From Dehalococcoidia bacterium (GTDB lineage Bacteria; Chloroflexota; Dehalococcoidia; SAR202; UBA11138), in NCBI GenBank assembly GCA_012270625.1, contig JAAXHZ010000196.1, positions 1 through 21,691 of the forward strand: 21,691 nucleotides of DNA, written 5' to 3'. This document shows, one piece after another, positions 6,977 to 15,258 of this stretch. The position numbers and the translations under genes are program-made. The stretch's first letter is position 1; every line of letters starts with the position of its first letter. The notes beneath the pieces were generated by a model. That model ran no database searches. It was not told the origin of the DNA and was given only the letters and a program-made list of their open reading frames with translations.

Positions 6977-8017
6977 ATGGAAGGGATGACCGATCACTCG
7001 CTAGTTGGGACCGCCAGGGCGCTTGTCGCGCGGAGCAAGGGCATTCTGGCCGCGGACGAGAGCGCCAGGACGATCGGCAGCAGGTTCGCTCGCCTCGGTG
7101 TCGAGAACACCGAATGGAATCGCCGCGACTATCGGGAGATGCTCTTCACGACTGCCGGTATCGACAACTACGTCAGCGGCGTGATCCTGTACGACGAAAC
7201 CCTTAGACAGCGCGGCGCCGACGGTACGCCCATTGTCAGCATACTGTCTCGACGCGGCATTCTGCCGGGCATAAAAGTGGATACCGGCGCTCATCCGCTG
7301 GCAGGCGCTCCTGGCGAAATGGTCACCGAGGGACTGGACAGGCTCCGCGAACGCCTCGCCGAGTATTACGAGCTTGGTGCGCGCTTCACTAAGTGGAGGG
7401 CGGTCATCAACGTAGGGCCATCCATCCCCAGCGACTACTGCATAGAGGTCAACGCCCACGCTCTGGCTCGATACGCCGCTCTCGCCCAAGAGGCGGGACT
7501 CGTGCCGATAGTCGAGCCGGAGGTGATGATGGACGGTGACCATAGTCTTGAGAAGTGCGGTGCGGTGACCGAATTCGCGCTGCGACGTGTTTACGACCAG
7601 CTCCAGGAGCAGCGGGTACTGCTGGAAGGCACCCTCCTAAAGTCGAACATGGTCGTGTCCGGTCGAGACGCACCGACCAGGAGCGCCCCACAAGAGGTCG
7701 CCGCTAAGACGCTCGAATGCCTGATGAGGACTGTGCCCGCCGCAGTGCCGGGAATCACGTTCCTGTCCGGCGGACAAAGCGATGAGGAAGCGACCGGAAA
7801 CCTCAATGCGATCGTTCTGAAAGGCCAAGAGGTCGGTGCGCCTTGGGATCTGAGCTTTTCATTCGCGAGGGCCCTCCAGTCCGCACCGATGAAAGTGTGG
7901 GCCGGCAACGGCGCGAACGTCGCCGAAGCGCAGGGAACGCTCCAAACGAGAGCACGCCTGACTGCGGCGGCGCGCCGTGGAGAGCTCACCGCTGATATGG
8001 TTGCGCCATCGACGTAG
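6977..8017 (+). CDS. Fructose-bisphosphate aldolase, class I
   Basis: It reversibly cleaves fructose 1,6-bisphosphate to dihydroxyacetone phosphate and glyceraldehyde 3-phosphate through a Schiff base. It resembles the eukaryotic-type class I enzyme: KGILAADES at 21-29, a KW pair at 139-140 (FTKWRAVI), EPEV at 180-183, and LLEGTLLK with the Schiff-base lysine at 222. The phosphate-binding LSGGQSDEEAT is near 263-273. The usual KPN after the lysine is KSN here. Length 346 is close to the roughly 360 of the family. Two ATGs compete: 6977 (used here, with AACAGG directly upstream) and 6986 (AAGGG directly upstream). Neither spacing is ideal, and coupling to the gene ending 8 nt upstream may drive initiation. 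With the upstream PPi-PFK it supplies two consecutive steps of central carbon flow. Confidence 0.95.
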   Translation: MEGMTDHSLVGTARALVARSKGILAADESARTIGSRFARLGVENTEWNRRDYREMLFTTAGIDNYVSGVILYDETLRQRGADGTPIVSILSRRGILPGIKVDTGAHPLAGAPGEMVTEGLDRLRERLAEYYELGARFTKWRAVINVGPSIPSDYCIEVNAHALARYAALAQEAGLVPIVEPEVMMDGDHSLEKCGAVTEFALRRVYDQLQEQRVLLEGTLLKSNMVVSGRDAPTRSAPQEVAAKTLECLMRTVPAAVPGITFLSGGQSDEEATGNLNAIVLKGQEVGAPWDLSFSFARALQSAPMKVWAGNGANVAEAQGTLQTRARLTAAARRGELTADMVAPST

Positions 8018-8054
8018 TCGGCGCTCTTGCCGTTATGCCACGAGAATAGAGACG

Positions 8055-8780
8055 CTACGGGACATCCATAGTCTTGAGCCGTCGCACGGTTAGCAGCCAG
8101 AATGCCACCGTCACAATTGCCGTCCCGGCCATCGCCGCCGGAAAATCTATTACCTGGTCGGCAACGGCCTCCAGTGGGCCGTCACCCAGCCTGTATATGA
8201 TGGACAGCGAGTACGCGCTGATGCTCAGGTATTTCACACCCGGCACCAGAGTGCTCATAGCGCCCTCCCAGAGGAAGACATAGACGATCGCGAACGCAAG
8301 CGCGCGTGTCGTAATCAGTCCCGCCCAAGTAAAAATCGACGCGTACGCGGCCACACCCATCGCAAGCCCCGCGCAAACCGCCAGTGCGCTATTCATGTCC
8401 CCATCAAGACCGATCAAGATCGACAGCGCTCCACTCAGCACTGCGAACGGGGCGGCGATCAGCGTGGGCGCTGCCATCTTGGAGAGCGCAATCTTCCACC
8501 TGGCGATCGGCATCAGCATGAAGAAGCTCAGAGTCCTGTCTTCCAGATCGTTACCGAAGGCCGAGGTTGCGAGCGCCATCGTCACGATCGGCAGCACTAC
8601 TCCTACGATCAACGTATCTACTACGCCGTTCACGAAGTCCTGAGCATCGCCGCCCTCGCCTGACGAAGTCAGGCGCAGTATCAGTGTAAGTGCGACCGGC
8701 AGCAGCGCGAGCAGACAGACAATGATCAGACGCCGAACGCCCGTGATCTGCCGCAAGGATAGCCTGAAGACTGGCCCCAT
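8055..8780 (-). CDS. ABC-2-type transporter permease (permease of pair B)
   Basis: This is a 241-residue polytopic membrane protein with about six hydrophobic segments: roughly 15-36, 55-75, 105-125, 132-155, 160-178 and 215-230. The segment FGNDLEDRTLSFFMLMPIARWKIALSKM is the cytoplasmic coupling region typical of ABC-2 permeases (an EDRTL..ll..Pi.R..i...K pattern). Its ATG directly abuts the stop of the preceding ATPase gene, with no base between, so the two are likely made as a stoichiometric pair. The reading order suggests the last gene of a four-gene transcript. Export is typical of ABC-2 modules, but no substrate can be inferred. The stop lies 37 nt from the convergent aldolase gene and no terminator is evident there. 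Confidence 0.85.
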   Translation of the reverse strand: MGPVFRLSLRQITGVRRLIIVCLLALLPVALTLILRLTSSGEGGDAQDFVNGVVDTLIVGVVLPIVTMALATSAFGNDLEDRTLSFFMLMPIARWKIALSKMAAPTLIAAPFAVLSGALSILIGLDGDMNSALAVCAGLAMGVAAYASIFTWAGLITTRALAFAIVYVFLWEGAMSTLVPGVKYLSISAYSLSIIYRLGDGPLEAVADQVIDFPAAMAGTAIVTVAFWLLTVRRLKTMDVP

Positions 8781-9722
8781 CTACTGCTCTACCATGTACT
8801 CGAACAGGCTTTCGAGTGATTCGTCCAGTGGCTCGACTCTGGTCAGCCGAATCCCCCGCTTCTGAGCGAGTGTGGGAATCGACGTCTGGAGCGCGGCAAC
8901 ATCTCGACTGTGAACGATGAGTGAGCGGTCGTCGGAGAACGCGACAGAGTCGATGGAGGCCATTCCGATGATCGCCGAGGCCATCTCGTTGGGACGGTCA
9001 ACGACAACCCTGACTTGATAGGCGTGCTCGTCCAGCCGCGCGCGAATCGCGCGGAAGTCGCCCGATGCGGCCAGCTTGCCGCTAAGCATGAGCAGAATCC
9101 GGCCGGCAAGCGTTTCGACCTCCTCAAGGATGTGCGACGAGACCAGTATGGTCTTGCCATCGGAGGCCAGACGCTCCATGGAGTCCTGGAACTCAATGCG
9201 CTGGCGAGGATCCGTGCCATTGAGAGGCTCGTCCAGGATTATCACGTCTGGATCGTGGACGAGCGCGGCAGCGAGCCGCATTCTCTGTCTCATGCCTCGA
9301 GAGTAACCGCCCATCGATCTCCGCTGGACATCCTGAAGCCCAACCATCGCGACGGCTCGGTCTGCGGCGTCCGACACATCTGCTACTCCATGGAGCTTCG
9401 CGGAGGTCTCTACGAACTGCCTCCCACTCAGAAAGGGGTATATGGACTCGTGCTCAGGCATGAACCCGACATGTCGGTACAGGTCTGGATTGTCCCTAAC
9501 AGGCTGGCCCAGCACGGTTACGCTGCCCCGCGAGCAGCTGCTAAGACCGGCGATCATATACAGCAGCGTTGTCTTGCCAGCGCCATTCGGGCCAAGCAGA
9601 CCGGTGATACCCGGATATACCTTGAGCGAAACATCGTTGACGGCGACAACGTTGCCAAACCATTTCGACACGTCCGAAACATCGATCGTGGCTCCGTTGG
9701 GTGCCATAGCCTGCTTGCTCAC
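8781..9722 (-). CDS. ABC transporter ATP-binding protein (ATPase of pair B)
   Basis: This is the cytoplasmic nucleotide-binding subunit of an ABC-2-type transporter. From the chosen start, Walker A GPNGAGKT is at 44-51 and a Q-loop-region variant GFMPEHE is near 86-92. The signature helix YSRGMRQRM is at 140-148, an ABC-2 style variant of LSGGQ. Walker B VIILDEP is at 160-166 and the H-loop is SSH. A C-terminal domain of about 80 residues follows. I chose GTG at 9722 because it overlaps the upstream permease stop as GTGA (4 nt) and has AAGG 8 nt upstream. An ATG at 9788 in the same frame would give a 66-nt overlap and an unrelated N-terminus. The product is about 313 residues. Confidence 0.92.
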   Translation of the reverse strand: MSKQAMAPNGATIDVSDVSKWFGNVVAVNDVSLKVYPGITGLLGPNGAGKTTLLYMIAGLSSCSRGSVTVLGQPVRDNPDLYRHVGFMPEHESIYPFLSGRQFVETSAKLHGVADVSDAADRAVAMVGLQDVQRRSMGGYSRGMRQRMRLAAALVHDPDVIILDEPLNGTDPRQRIEFQDSMERLASDGKTILVSSHILEEVETLAGRILLMLSGKLAASGDFRAIRARLDEHAYQVRVVVDRPNEMASAIIGMASIDSVAFSDDRSLIVHSRDVAALQTSIPTLAQKRGIRLTRVEPLDESLESLFEYMVEQ

Positions 9723-10768
9723 GTCACCAACCTTCTGTACCGATTCCACAAGATCGCCGCCGGTACCGCAACCACTACGGCCCACCACAGCACTGTGATA
9801 GGCGCCGGAAGTCGAATATCACTATCCTCGGACGTTAGCTCTTCTTCGTACGTACCGAAGATCAGGTCGCTAACCTGTAGGGGTATGCCGCCAAAGTCGA
9901 TCAGGCGTGCCCACTTACCGGCGAACCCAAACTGCGTCTCGCACACGATGCTGGCATCGTCAGGTTCTGATTCATCCTCTTCTTCAACTTCTCTCGACGT
10001 GACTGTCAAGTTTATCCTCGAGCTGGCGGCATTGCTCTCGCTCTGATCGGTCCCACCACGTTCTTGACCCGATGCGGTTATGCACTCAACCGAGCTCAGT
10101 ACCCCTACGACAACGGTCGATATCACAAACAGTCCGATCACCGCCAACGATGCGTACGCCCGTCGGGTAGTCAGAGAAGCCGCCGCTAGAGGGATGGTCG
10201 TGGTCACGGCGGCAATCACAAGCCCAGCCGCTAAGAACCTGGGGACATGCGCCCAGTTGTCGCCCAGGTAGTCGAGAGGCTCTTGGGATCCCAGAACTAG
10301 CCCCGCCAGCAAGACCACCTGTCCCGCATATATGAACACCAGGCTGACTGCGAAGAATGACAGCCATCGACTCAGAACATAGTCATTCGACGATAGCGGA
10401 CGTACGAGATAGAGGTCTATGACGCCGTTTCGACGATCAGGACAGAGAAGCTCGGGAGCAATAATCGCGGCAAATATCAGCAGTATGGGAGAGACGATCT
10501 CATAGTAATCTTGGGGGCCTGGCAGGTTCAGGGCGTCTGCGAACACCTCCCCTAGGAGTCCGGCCATCACCGACAGCGCCGCCGCGGGAGCCATGACCGA
10601 CACCAGAAACAGCATCGGGAGCACCTTGGCCCAGGCGCCGCGGCCCAGTCCGAAGCAGGTGCGGATGCCATTTACGAACAGTGACTTGCGCGCGCGGCTC
10701 CGTCCCTCCCGATGACCTTCGTAGTGACGATAGCCGAGGTCGAATACCTGACCCTCAGGAGCGTTCAT
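9719..10768 (-). CDS. ABC-2-type transporter permease with acidic extracytoplasmic loop (permease of pair A)
   Basis: This is a 349-residue membrane protein. The N-terminus carries a YRHYEGHREGR motif often seen in ABC-2 permeases, before TM1 (about 48-72). Further membrane segments lie near 92-108, 136-160, 178-200, 205-225 and 322-341. The coupling region is CPDRRNGVIDLYLVRPLSSNDYVLSRW (109-135). Between the last two membrane segments is a hydrophilic insert of about 95 residues (226-321) with two cysteines and an acidic run EEEDESEPDD near 262-271. By topology it probably faces outside. This insert is large for the family. The ATG overlaps the stop of ATPase A as ATGA, and the gene's own stop overlaps the start of ATPase B, so translation is coupled on both sides. 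Confidence 0.87.
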   Translation of the reverse strand: MNAPEGQVFDLGYRHYEGHREGRSRARKSLFVNGIRTCFGLGRGAWAKVLPMLFLVSVMAPAAALSVMAGLLGEVFADALNLPGPQDYYEIVSPILLIFAAIIAPELLCPDRRNGVIDLYLVRPLSSNDYVLSRWLSFFAVSLVFIYAGQVVLLAGLVLGSQEPLDYLGDNWAHVPRFLAAGLVIAAVTTTIPLAAASLTTRRAYASLAVIGLFVISTVVVGVLSSVECITASGQERGGTDQSESNAASSRINLTVTSREVEEEDESEPDDASIVCETQFGFAGKWARLIDFGGIPLQVSDLIFGTYEEELTSEDSDIRLPAPITVLWWAVVVAVPAAILWNRYRRLVT

Positions 10769-11667
10769 TCACGTCCGTCTCTAAAGATGTCTGACAAACG
10801 CCTTCGACGGGGGCCTAGTCTTCGGAGCCTCGACCCAGTATCTACGAGAGCGTCCCTGATCTCATCGTATTCGGCGTCTCCTACGCCTTCTACTGCAACC
10901 GACACCCCATCCAGAGACGCCTCCAGGCCACGGTCTGCCAGCGCGTCGATCAGCCCCTCGACATTGTCGTACACGTCTATGTAAACGGTCTCGGACTCCG
11001 CTGTAAATCCCGCGACATCGCCGGATTCCGACACGATCCCGCCCTCTAATACGATTATCCGGTCGCAAGTAGTCTCTACGTCGCCCATCAGGTGCGTTGA
11101 CAGCATGATGCTGATTCCAAACTCCCTACCGGTCCGGCGGATCAGCGCCAGCATTTCCTCCCGACCTACCGGGTCCAGACCGGCCGTCGGTTCGTCGAGA
11201 AAGACCAGTACCGGATCGTGGACGAGCGCTTGGGCGAGCTTTACCCGCTGCTTCATTCCTGTAGAGTACTCACCGATAGAACGGTATCGCTCCTCGTCCA
11301 ACCCGACGTGCCGGAGAATGTCCGCTGTCCTGCTGCGGGCCGCACCCGGGGGCAAACCGCTTATCTGAGCCATGTGGGTGAGAAACTCAGTCGCCGTCAT
11401 AGCCGGAGGCAGGCAGTCGTGCTCAGGCATGTAGCCCAATTGGGCGCGAACCATGACGTTTTCGTACGGCCTCTCGCCCATCACCGTCGCTGACCCGGAC
11501 GTAGGGACAAGCAGTCCCAGAAACAGCTTCATTGCCGTGCTCTTGCCTGCCCCGTTTGGACCGAGCAAGCCTGTGATTCCCAAATCCACTGTGAAGCTTA
11601 CACCGTCAAGGGCTATCGTGGAGCCATAGCTCTTGGTGAGGTTGGTGGCTTCCAGGAGAACCGGCAT
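10765..11667 (-). CDS. ABC transporter ATP-binding protein (ATPase of pair A)
   Basis: This is the first gene of the four-gene ABC-2 transporter array. From the ATG at 11667: Walker A GPNGAGKS at 36-43, MPEHD near 80-84, signature YSTGMKQR at 134-141, Walker B LVFLDEP at 154-160, D-loop AGLD, and H-loop STH. The C-terminal domain of about 85 residues ends in an Arg-rich tail (RRLGPRRRRLSDIF). Length is 300. An in-frame ATG at 11703 would add MCLPYCRKYTET, which does not look like an ABC N-terminus and would begin at the -35 box of the predicted promoter. The ATG at 11667 lacks a Shine-Dalgarno sequence but sits 6 nt after a good -10 box, consistent with leaderless translation. It shares the MPEH block with ATPase B, so the pairs are probably ancient duplicates. 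Confidence 0.91.
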   Translation of the reverse strand: MPVLLEATNLTKSYGSTIALDGVSFTVDLGITGLLGPNGAGKSTAMKLFLGLLVPTSGSATVMGERPYENVMVRAQLGYMPEHDCLPPAMTATEFLTHMAQISGLPPGAARSRTADILRHVGLDEERYRSIGEYSTGMKQRVKLAQALVHDPVLVFLDEPTAGLDPVGREEMLALIRRTGREFGISIMLSTHLMGDVETTCDRIIVLEGGIVSESGDVAGFTAESETVYIDVYDNVEGLIDALADRGLEASLDGVSVAVEGVGDAEYDEIRDALVDTGSRLRRLGPRRRRLSDIFRDGRE

Positions 11668-11673
11668 AGTCTC

Positions 11674-11703
11674 AGTATATTTACGGCAGTACGGGAGACA
11701 CAA
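11674..11703 (-). promoter_or_regulatory. Predicted promoter giving a leaderless ABC-array mRNA
   Basis: On the minus strand the -10 box TATACT (11679-11674; 5 of 6 matches) has a weak -35 box TTGTGT (11703-11698) 18 nt upstream. Exactly six bases, GAGACT, separate the -10 box from the ATG at 11667. The usual +1 would therefore be the A of that ATG. This separates the ABC array from truB, whose stop is at 11736. Confidence 0.5.
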
Positions 11704-11735
11704 GGTCAGATTAACAGCCGTCGGATCGGCGTCCG

Positions 11736-12647
11736 CTAGGTGTTGAATACCTTGTTAGGCCGCCACTGGCGCAGCTTGCCATCGAACCGCATGATCGCGA
11801 CGAAAGCGCCATCTGTGCCGTATGCCCTGGCACGCTCATCGGGCGAGTCGATCTCCAACCCCACACCAGGGGGCAATGGCCTGCCACTGCGTATCATCTT
11901 CAGATGCCGCTTTCCCACGATCATTGCTGGCATCGATGCCAAGACACTGTCCGGGTTGTGCAGCAGGTCGTCTGCGTGACCCGATTCGATCCTGCTTAAC
12001 GCATCCTCCAATAAGACCGCGTCATCGAGATGAAAAGGGCCTGTCCTGCGGCGGACCAGGGCCTTCAGGTGCCCTCCGCATCCGAGCGACTCACCCAGGT
12101 CGTGAGCGAGCGAGCGCATGTAGAACCCCTTTCCGCAGACCACATTCACCGTAGCAACTGGAGGTTCCCAGCCCGTCAGATTGATTTCGTGGACGACCAC
12201 AGGTCTGGGATCGAGCTCGATTTCCACACCTTCTCTGGCCAGCTCGTATAGCCGCCTGCCCTGCCTCTTCAGCGCGCTGTACATGGGCGGCACCTGGGCG
12301 ATTTCTCCTCGGAACTTCCGCAGTGCCGACTCGACCAGTTGGAGAGAGACAAAAGAAGGGTCTCGCTCGGCAACTATCTCACCCATGGCGTCGTAGGTAT
12401 CTGTTGAGACACCCATCTGAATACGGCAGGTGTACTCTTTGGATCCATTGAGCAGGTATTCCATGACGCGCGTTGCCTGTCCTACGCAGACGGGAATGAC
12501 GCCCGTGGCTATGGGGTCCAGTGTTCCGCCGTGACCGACGCCCTTCTTCATCCCGCAGGCGCGCTTTATCCTGCGGACGACCTCCATCGAGGTCATTCCG
12601 TGAGGCTTGTCAATGTTGAGGATGCCCGGACGGGGCCGGCCGGTCAT
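11736..12647 (-). CDS. truB: tRNA pseudouridine(55) synthase TruB
   Basis: It converts U55 in the T loop of elongator tRNAs to pseudouridine. Visible blocks are GILNIDKPHGMTS (8-20) and GHGGTLDPIATGVIP (38-52), with catalytic Asp at 44. MYSALKRQGRRLYELAREG lies near 121-140 and GKGFYMRSLAHDLG in the RNA-binding core. A short C-terminal PUA-like region follows (HLKMIRSGRPLPPGV to the end). Length 303 is normal. The start ATG overlaps the rbfA stop by 4 nt (ATGA), so translation is coupled. It is the last gene of the nusA operon; a separate promoter for the ABC array follows. Confidence 0.97.
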   Translation of the reverse strand: MTGRPRPGILNIDKPHGMTSMEVVRRIKRACGMKKGVGHGGTLDPIATGVIPVCVGQATRVMEYLLNGSKEYTCRIQMGVSTDTYDAMGEIVAERDPSFVSLQLVESALRKFRGEIAQVPPMYSALKRQGRRLYELAREGVEIELDPRPVVVHEINLTGWEPPVATVNVVCGKGFYMRSLAHDLGESLGCGGHLKALVRRRTGPFHLDDAVLLEDALSRIESGHADDLLHNPDSVLASMPAMIVGKRHLKMIRSGRPLPPGVGLEIDSPDERARAYGTDGAFVAIMRFDGKLRQWRPNKVFNT

Positions 12648-13021
12648 TGGGGTTGCGGCGCGTCCGATTGAGACGGCATCTGGTCGGCTAGGCTGTCCAG
12701 CAGACGCAGCATCTCGTTGCCCTCATCGAGCGTTTCGTCGAGGATGAACTTGAGCGCCGGAACATTACGGGTCTCGAGCCTGCCTCTTAGCTGACGTCTG
12801 ATGAACCCTGAGGCGTCGCCCAGTCCATCTATGGCGTCCTCTTTTTCACGCAGCGTTCCGTAAACACTCACGAAGACCTTTGCGTGTTGGACATCAGTCG
12901 AGGTGTCCACCCGTGTGACACTGACCACACCGGCAACCCTGGGGTCTTTGACCTCATTCCGAATGAGGTCGCTGAGGTCTCTCCGGATTAGCGAGTTGAG
13001 ACGTTCGATTCTCCTGGACAT
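12644..13021 (-). CDS. rbfA: 30S ribosome-binding factor RbfA
   Basis: This is a small KH-fold protein that binds the 30S subunit during late 16S rRNA maturation. Family marks are an N-terminal helix with RRIERLNSLIRRDLSDLI, KDPRVAGVVSVTRVDTS (25-41), the AKVFVSVYG strand, the kinked KH helix GDASGFIRRQLRGRL (68-82), and PALKFILDETLDEG near the end. Length 125 is typical, with a disordered Ser/Gln/Pro tail. It starts 16 nt after the infB stop, with GGGGAAG as a likely Shine-Dalgarno sequence. The order infB-rbfA-truB is conserved across bacteria. Confidence 0.96.
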   Translation of the reverse strand: MSRRIERLNSLIRRDLSDLIRNEVKDPRVAGVVSVTRVDTSTDVQHAKVFVSVYGTLREKEDAIDGLGDASGFIRRQLRGRLETRNVPALKFILDETLDEGNEMLRLLDSLADQMPSQSDAPQPQ

Positions 13022-13037
13022 GAGCGAGAGCTTCCCC

Positions 13038-14885
13038 TCAACGCACCTGCTCGGAACGATACGCCTCTATCACGTCTTCCTCCTGCCAGTCGCCGAACCG
13101 ATCGATTGTGACACCGCCCTCAAATCCGGTGGTTATCTCTCTGACATCGTCTTGGAAGTGACGCAGACTCGCAACCGGTCCCTCGACTACGACATCACCG
13201 CTGCGAATGACACGCAGCTTGGCTCCCCGGGCTATTCGGCCGTCATTGACGTATATGCCGCCAACCTTTATTGATCTTCCGAGTGTGAAGACGGCCCTGA
13301 CGGTCGCTCGTCCCTCAAGGACGTCCCTGAACACCGGCTCGAGCATCCCGCTAAGCGCGAGCGCCACGTCTTCAGTCATGTGGTAGATGACATCGTAGTT
13401 GCGTACCTCCACACCCTCCTGGTTCGCAAGCGCCTGAGCGCCCTGCTCTGGCGGGCTGTTGAATCCGATGATGATTGCCTGAGAAGCCACTGCCAAGAGT
13501 ATGTCGCTCTCGGTGATACCGCCGCTGGCTATGTGAACGATGTTGACACGAGTGCTGTCTGTATTCAGTCGCTCCAGCGCACCCCTGACCGGCTCGACAG
13601 TGCCTTGTACGTCCGTCTTCACTATCAGATTGAGCGCTTTCACCTCCCCGAGCTGGATGCGCGTGTGAACGTCATCCAGGGTCGGACCCGTTTGGCGCTC
13701 TCTCCTGATTTCGCGTTCATACTCAGTCACGAGCTGGCGCGCCTCGCGTTCGTCCTCGGCAACTTCAAACAACTCGCCAGCTTCAGGGAGACTGCTCATT
13801 CCAAGGATCTCGACCGGTGTGGATGGTCCCGCAGTCTCGATTCGATCGCCATTGTGATCGAACATCGCCCTGACCTTGCCTCTTATCCCGCCGATCACGA
13901 TATTGTCCCCGACCTCGAGGGTGCCAGTCTGAATGAGCAGAGTGGCAACGCTGCCCCGACTCTTGTCGCGGCGGGCGTCAACTACCACTCCCAGAGCGTA
14001 TCTTTCGGGATTGGCCTGAAGTTCACTGACCTCAGAGAGAACGATGAGGTTATCTACCAGATCATCAACGCCGTCACCGGTCAGGGCCGAGATGGGGACC
14101 GAGATCACGTCTCCTCCCCACTCCTCGATCAGCAGATTCTGCTCAGCCAGCTGCCTCTTCACACGTTCGGGATCTGCGTTTGGCAGGTCAACCTTGTTGA
14201 TAGCCACGACAATCGGCACTTCCGCGGCTCTGGCATGGCTTATCGCCTCGATAGTCTGAGGCATGATACCGTCGTCAGCGGCGACAATCAGCACAGCTAT
14301 GTCCGTCACCTGCGCGCCCCTGGCCCGCATTGCGGTAAACGCCTCATGGCCAGGCGTATCGATGAATGTCACCGGCGTCCCGTTGCGGTCGATCTGGTAG
14401 GCGCCGATGTGTTGAGTTATCCCTCCTGCCTCATCTTCGACAACGTTCGCGTTTCTTATCGTGTCCAAGAGGGTCGTCTTGCCATGATCGACATGTCCAA
14501 GGATTGTTATTACCGGCGGGCGCGGGCGCAGCGCGTCCTGATCATCCTCTTCGTCTGGTGAAAAGACCAGTGAGGTCGAACCGGCGTCCTCCGCCGACTC
14601 GGCATCGAGAGGCAGGACTCCAAACCCAAAACCCGGAGCTACTAGGGAGGCCACATCGTGTTCGATCACGTCGTTGATCGTGAACATGTACCCGTTGCGC
14701 ATCAGCTCCTTGATAACCTCAACCGGACCGACCTCCATCACCGAAGCCAGGTCGGCCACTGTGACTGCGGCAGGTATGTCCAGGGGCTCGAGTCCTTGAA
14801 GCCGTATGGCAGTGGCGATCTCCTCGAGGCTATGCTCGCGCACTGCGGCTCCTGCCTGACTAAACTGTGCCTGGTCGGTTGTCAT
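13038..14885 (-). CDS. infB: Translation initiation factor IF-2
   Basis: This GTPase brings initiator fMet-tRNA to the 30S subunit and drives subunit joining. An IF2_N domain lies at about 36-90. The GTPase motifs are GHVDHGKTT (130-138), [12 protein letters not shown] (154-165), DTPGHEAF (176-183) and NKVD (230-233). Domains II, III and C-terminal IV follow, ending in the fMet-binding barrel ([21 protein letters not shown]). At 615 residues it is a short IF-2: there is only one N-terminal domain and no long charged linker. A strong AGGAGGT lies 12 nt upstream of the ATG, a rather long spacing. It starts 31 nt after the ylxR stop. Confidence 0.98.
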   Translation of the reverse strand: MTTDQAQFSQAGAAVREHSLEEIATAIRLQGLEPLDIPAAVTVADLASVMEVGPVEVIKELMRNGYMFTINDVIEHDVASLVAPGFGFGVLPLDAESAEDAGSTSLVFSPDEEDDQDALRPRPPVITILGHVDHGKTTLLDTIRNANVVEDEAGGITQHIGAYQIDRNGTPVTFIDTPGHEAFTAMRARGAQVTDIAVLIVAADDGIMPQTIEAISHARAAEVPIVVAINKVDLPNADPERVKRQLAEQNLLIEEWGGDVISVPISALTGDGVDDLVDNLIVLSEVSELQANPERYALGVVVDARRDKSRGSVATLLIQTGTLEVGDNIVIGGIRGKVRAMFDHNGDRIETAGPSTPVEILGMSSLPEAGELFEVAEDEREARQLVTEYEREIRRERQTGPTLDDVHTRIQLGEVKALNLIVKTDVQGTVEPVRGALERLNTDSTRVNIVHIASGGITESDILLAVASQAIIIGFNSPPEQGAQALANQEGVEVRNYDVIYHMTEDVALALSGMLEPVFRDVLEGRATVRAVFTLGRSIKVGGIYVNDGRIARGAKLRVIRSGDVVVEGPVASLRHFQDDVREITTGFEGGVTIDRFGDWQEEDVIEAYRSEQVR

Positions 14886-14916
14886 GATGCCCCATCCACC
14901 TCCTGTCTAGACGCCT

Positions 14917-15207
14917 TCACTTTTCGGATCCTGTCTCGGCAGTGATCACCACCGCTTTCAACAGACTCCCCCACTCTTCTTCGCTGATACCGGTCTTGAG
15001 CGAGTGCTCGAGTTTGCCGCGCCGGAGTGTTTCCGGCACACTCCGGCATTCAGCGCATAGATAGGCGCCGCGCCCGTTGAGCTTGCCGACAGTATCGACT
15101 TCAAGGCGTCCTTCCGGCGAAGATACGATCCGCAGCAGATCGCGCTTTGCGGCCTTGATACCGCACCACACGCACGTCCTGACCGGAATACGTTTGCGCT
15201 TCACCAT
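14917..15207 (-). CDS. ylxR: YlxR family RNA-binding protein (DUF448)
   Basis: This is a small basic protein of the DUF448 family, almost always found between nusA and infB. Family marks are RTCVWCGIKAAKRDLLRIV near the N-terminus, GRGAYLCAECR in the middle, and a C-terminal helix. YlxR proteins are described as nucleic-acid-binding factors affecting transcription or RNase P. I use the ATG at 15207 (96 residues), where the product begins with the basic MVKRKRIPVRTC. A TTG at 15246 in the same frame has no Shine-Dalgarno sequence and would add 13 poorly conserved residues. The gap to the nusA stop is 51 nt. No YlxQ/L7Ae gene follows. Confidence 0.93.
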   Translation of the reverse strand: MVKRKRIPVRTCVWCGIKAAKRDLLRIVSSPEGRLEVDTVGKLNGRGAYLCAECRSVPETLRRGKLEHSLKTGISEEEWGSLLKAVVITAETGSEK

Positions 15208-15258
15208 GGGCGAAACCCCATCTAATTCGCTCCAGGGCAGCGGCAAAGTGCCAAAGGT

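Noticed and set aside
8018..8054. A possible bidirectional terminator between the convergent aldolase and permease genes
   Set aside because: Only a 4-bp CGGC/GCCG stem is seen, without a T-run on either strand.
9015..10046. A 343-codon plus-strand frame across ATPase B and permease A
   Set aside because: It is antisense to two well-supported ABC genes and shows no protein features.
13380..14561. A 393-codon plus-strand open frame opposite infB
   Set aside because: It lies wholly antisense to an unmistakable IF-2 gene and has no domain; long antisense frames are expected at this base composition.
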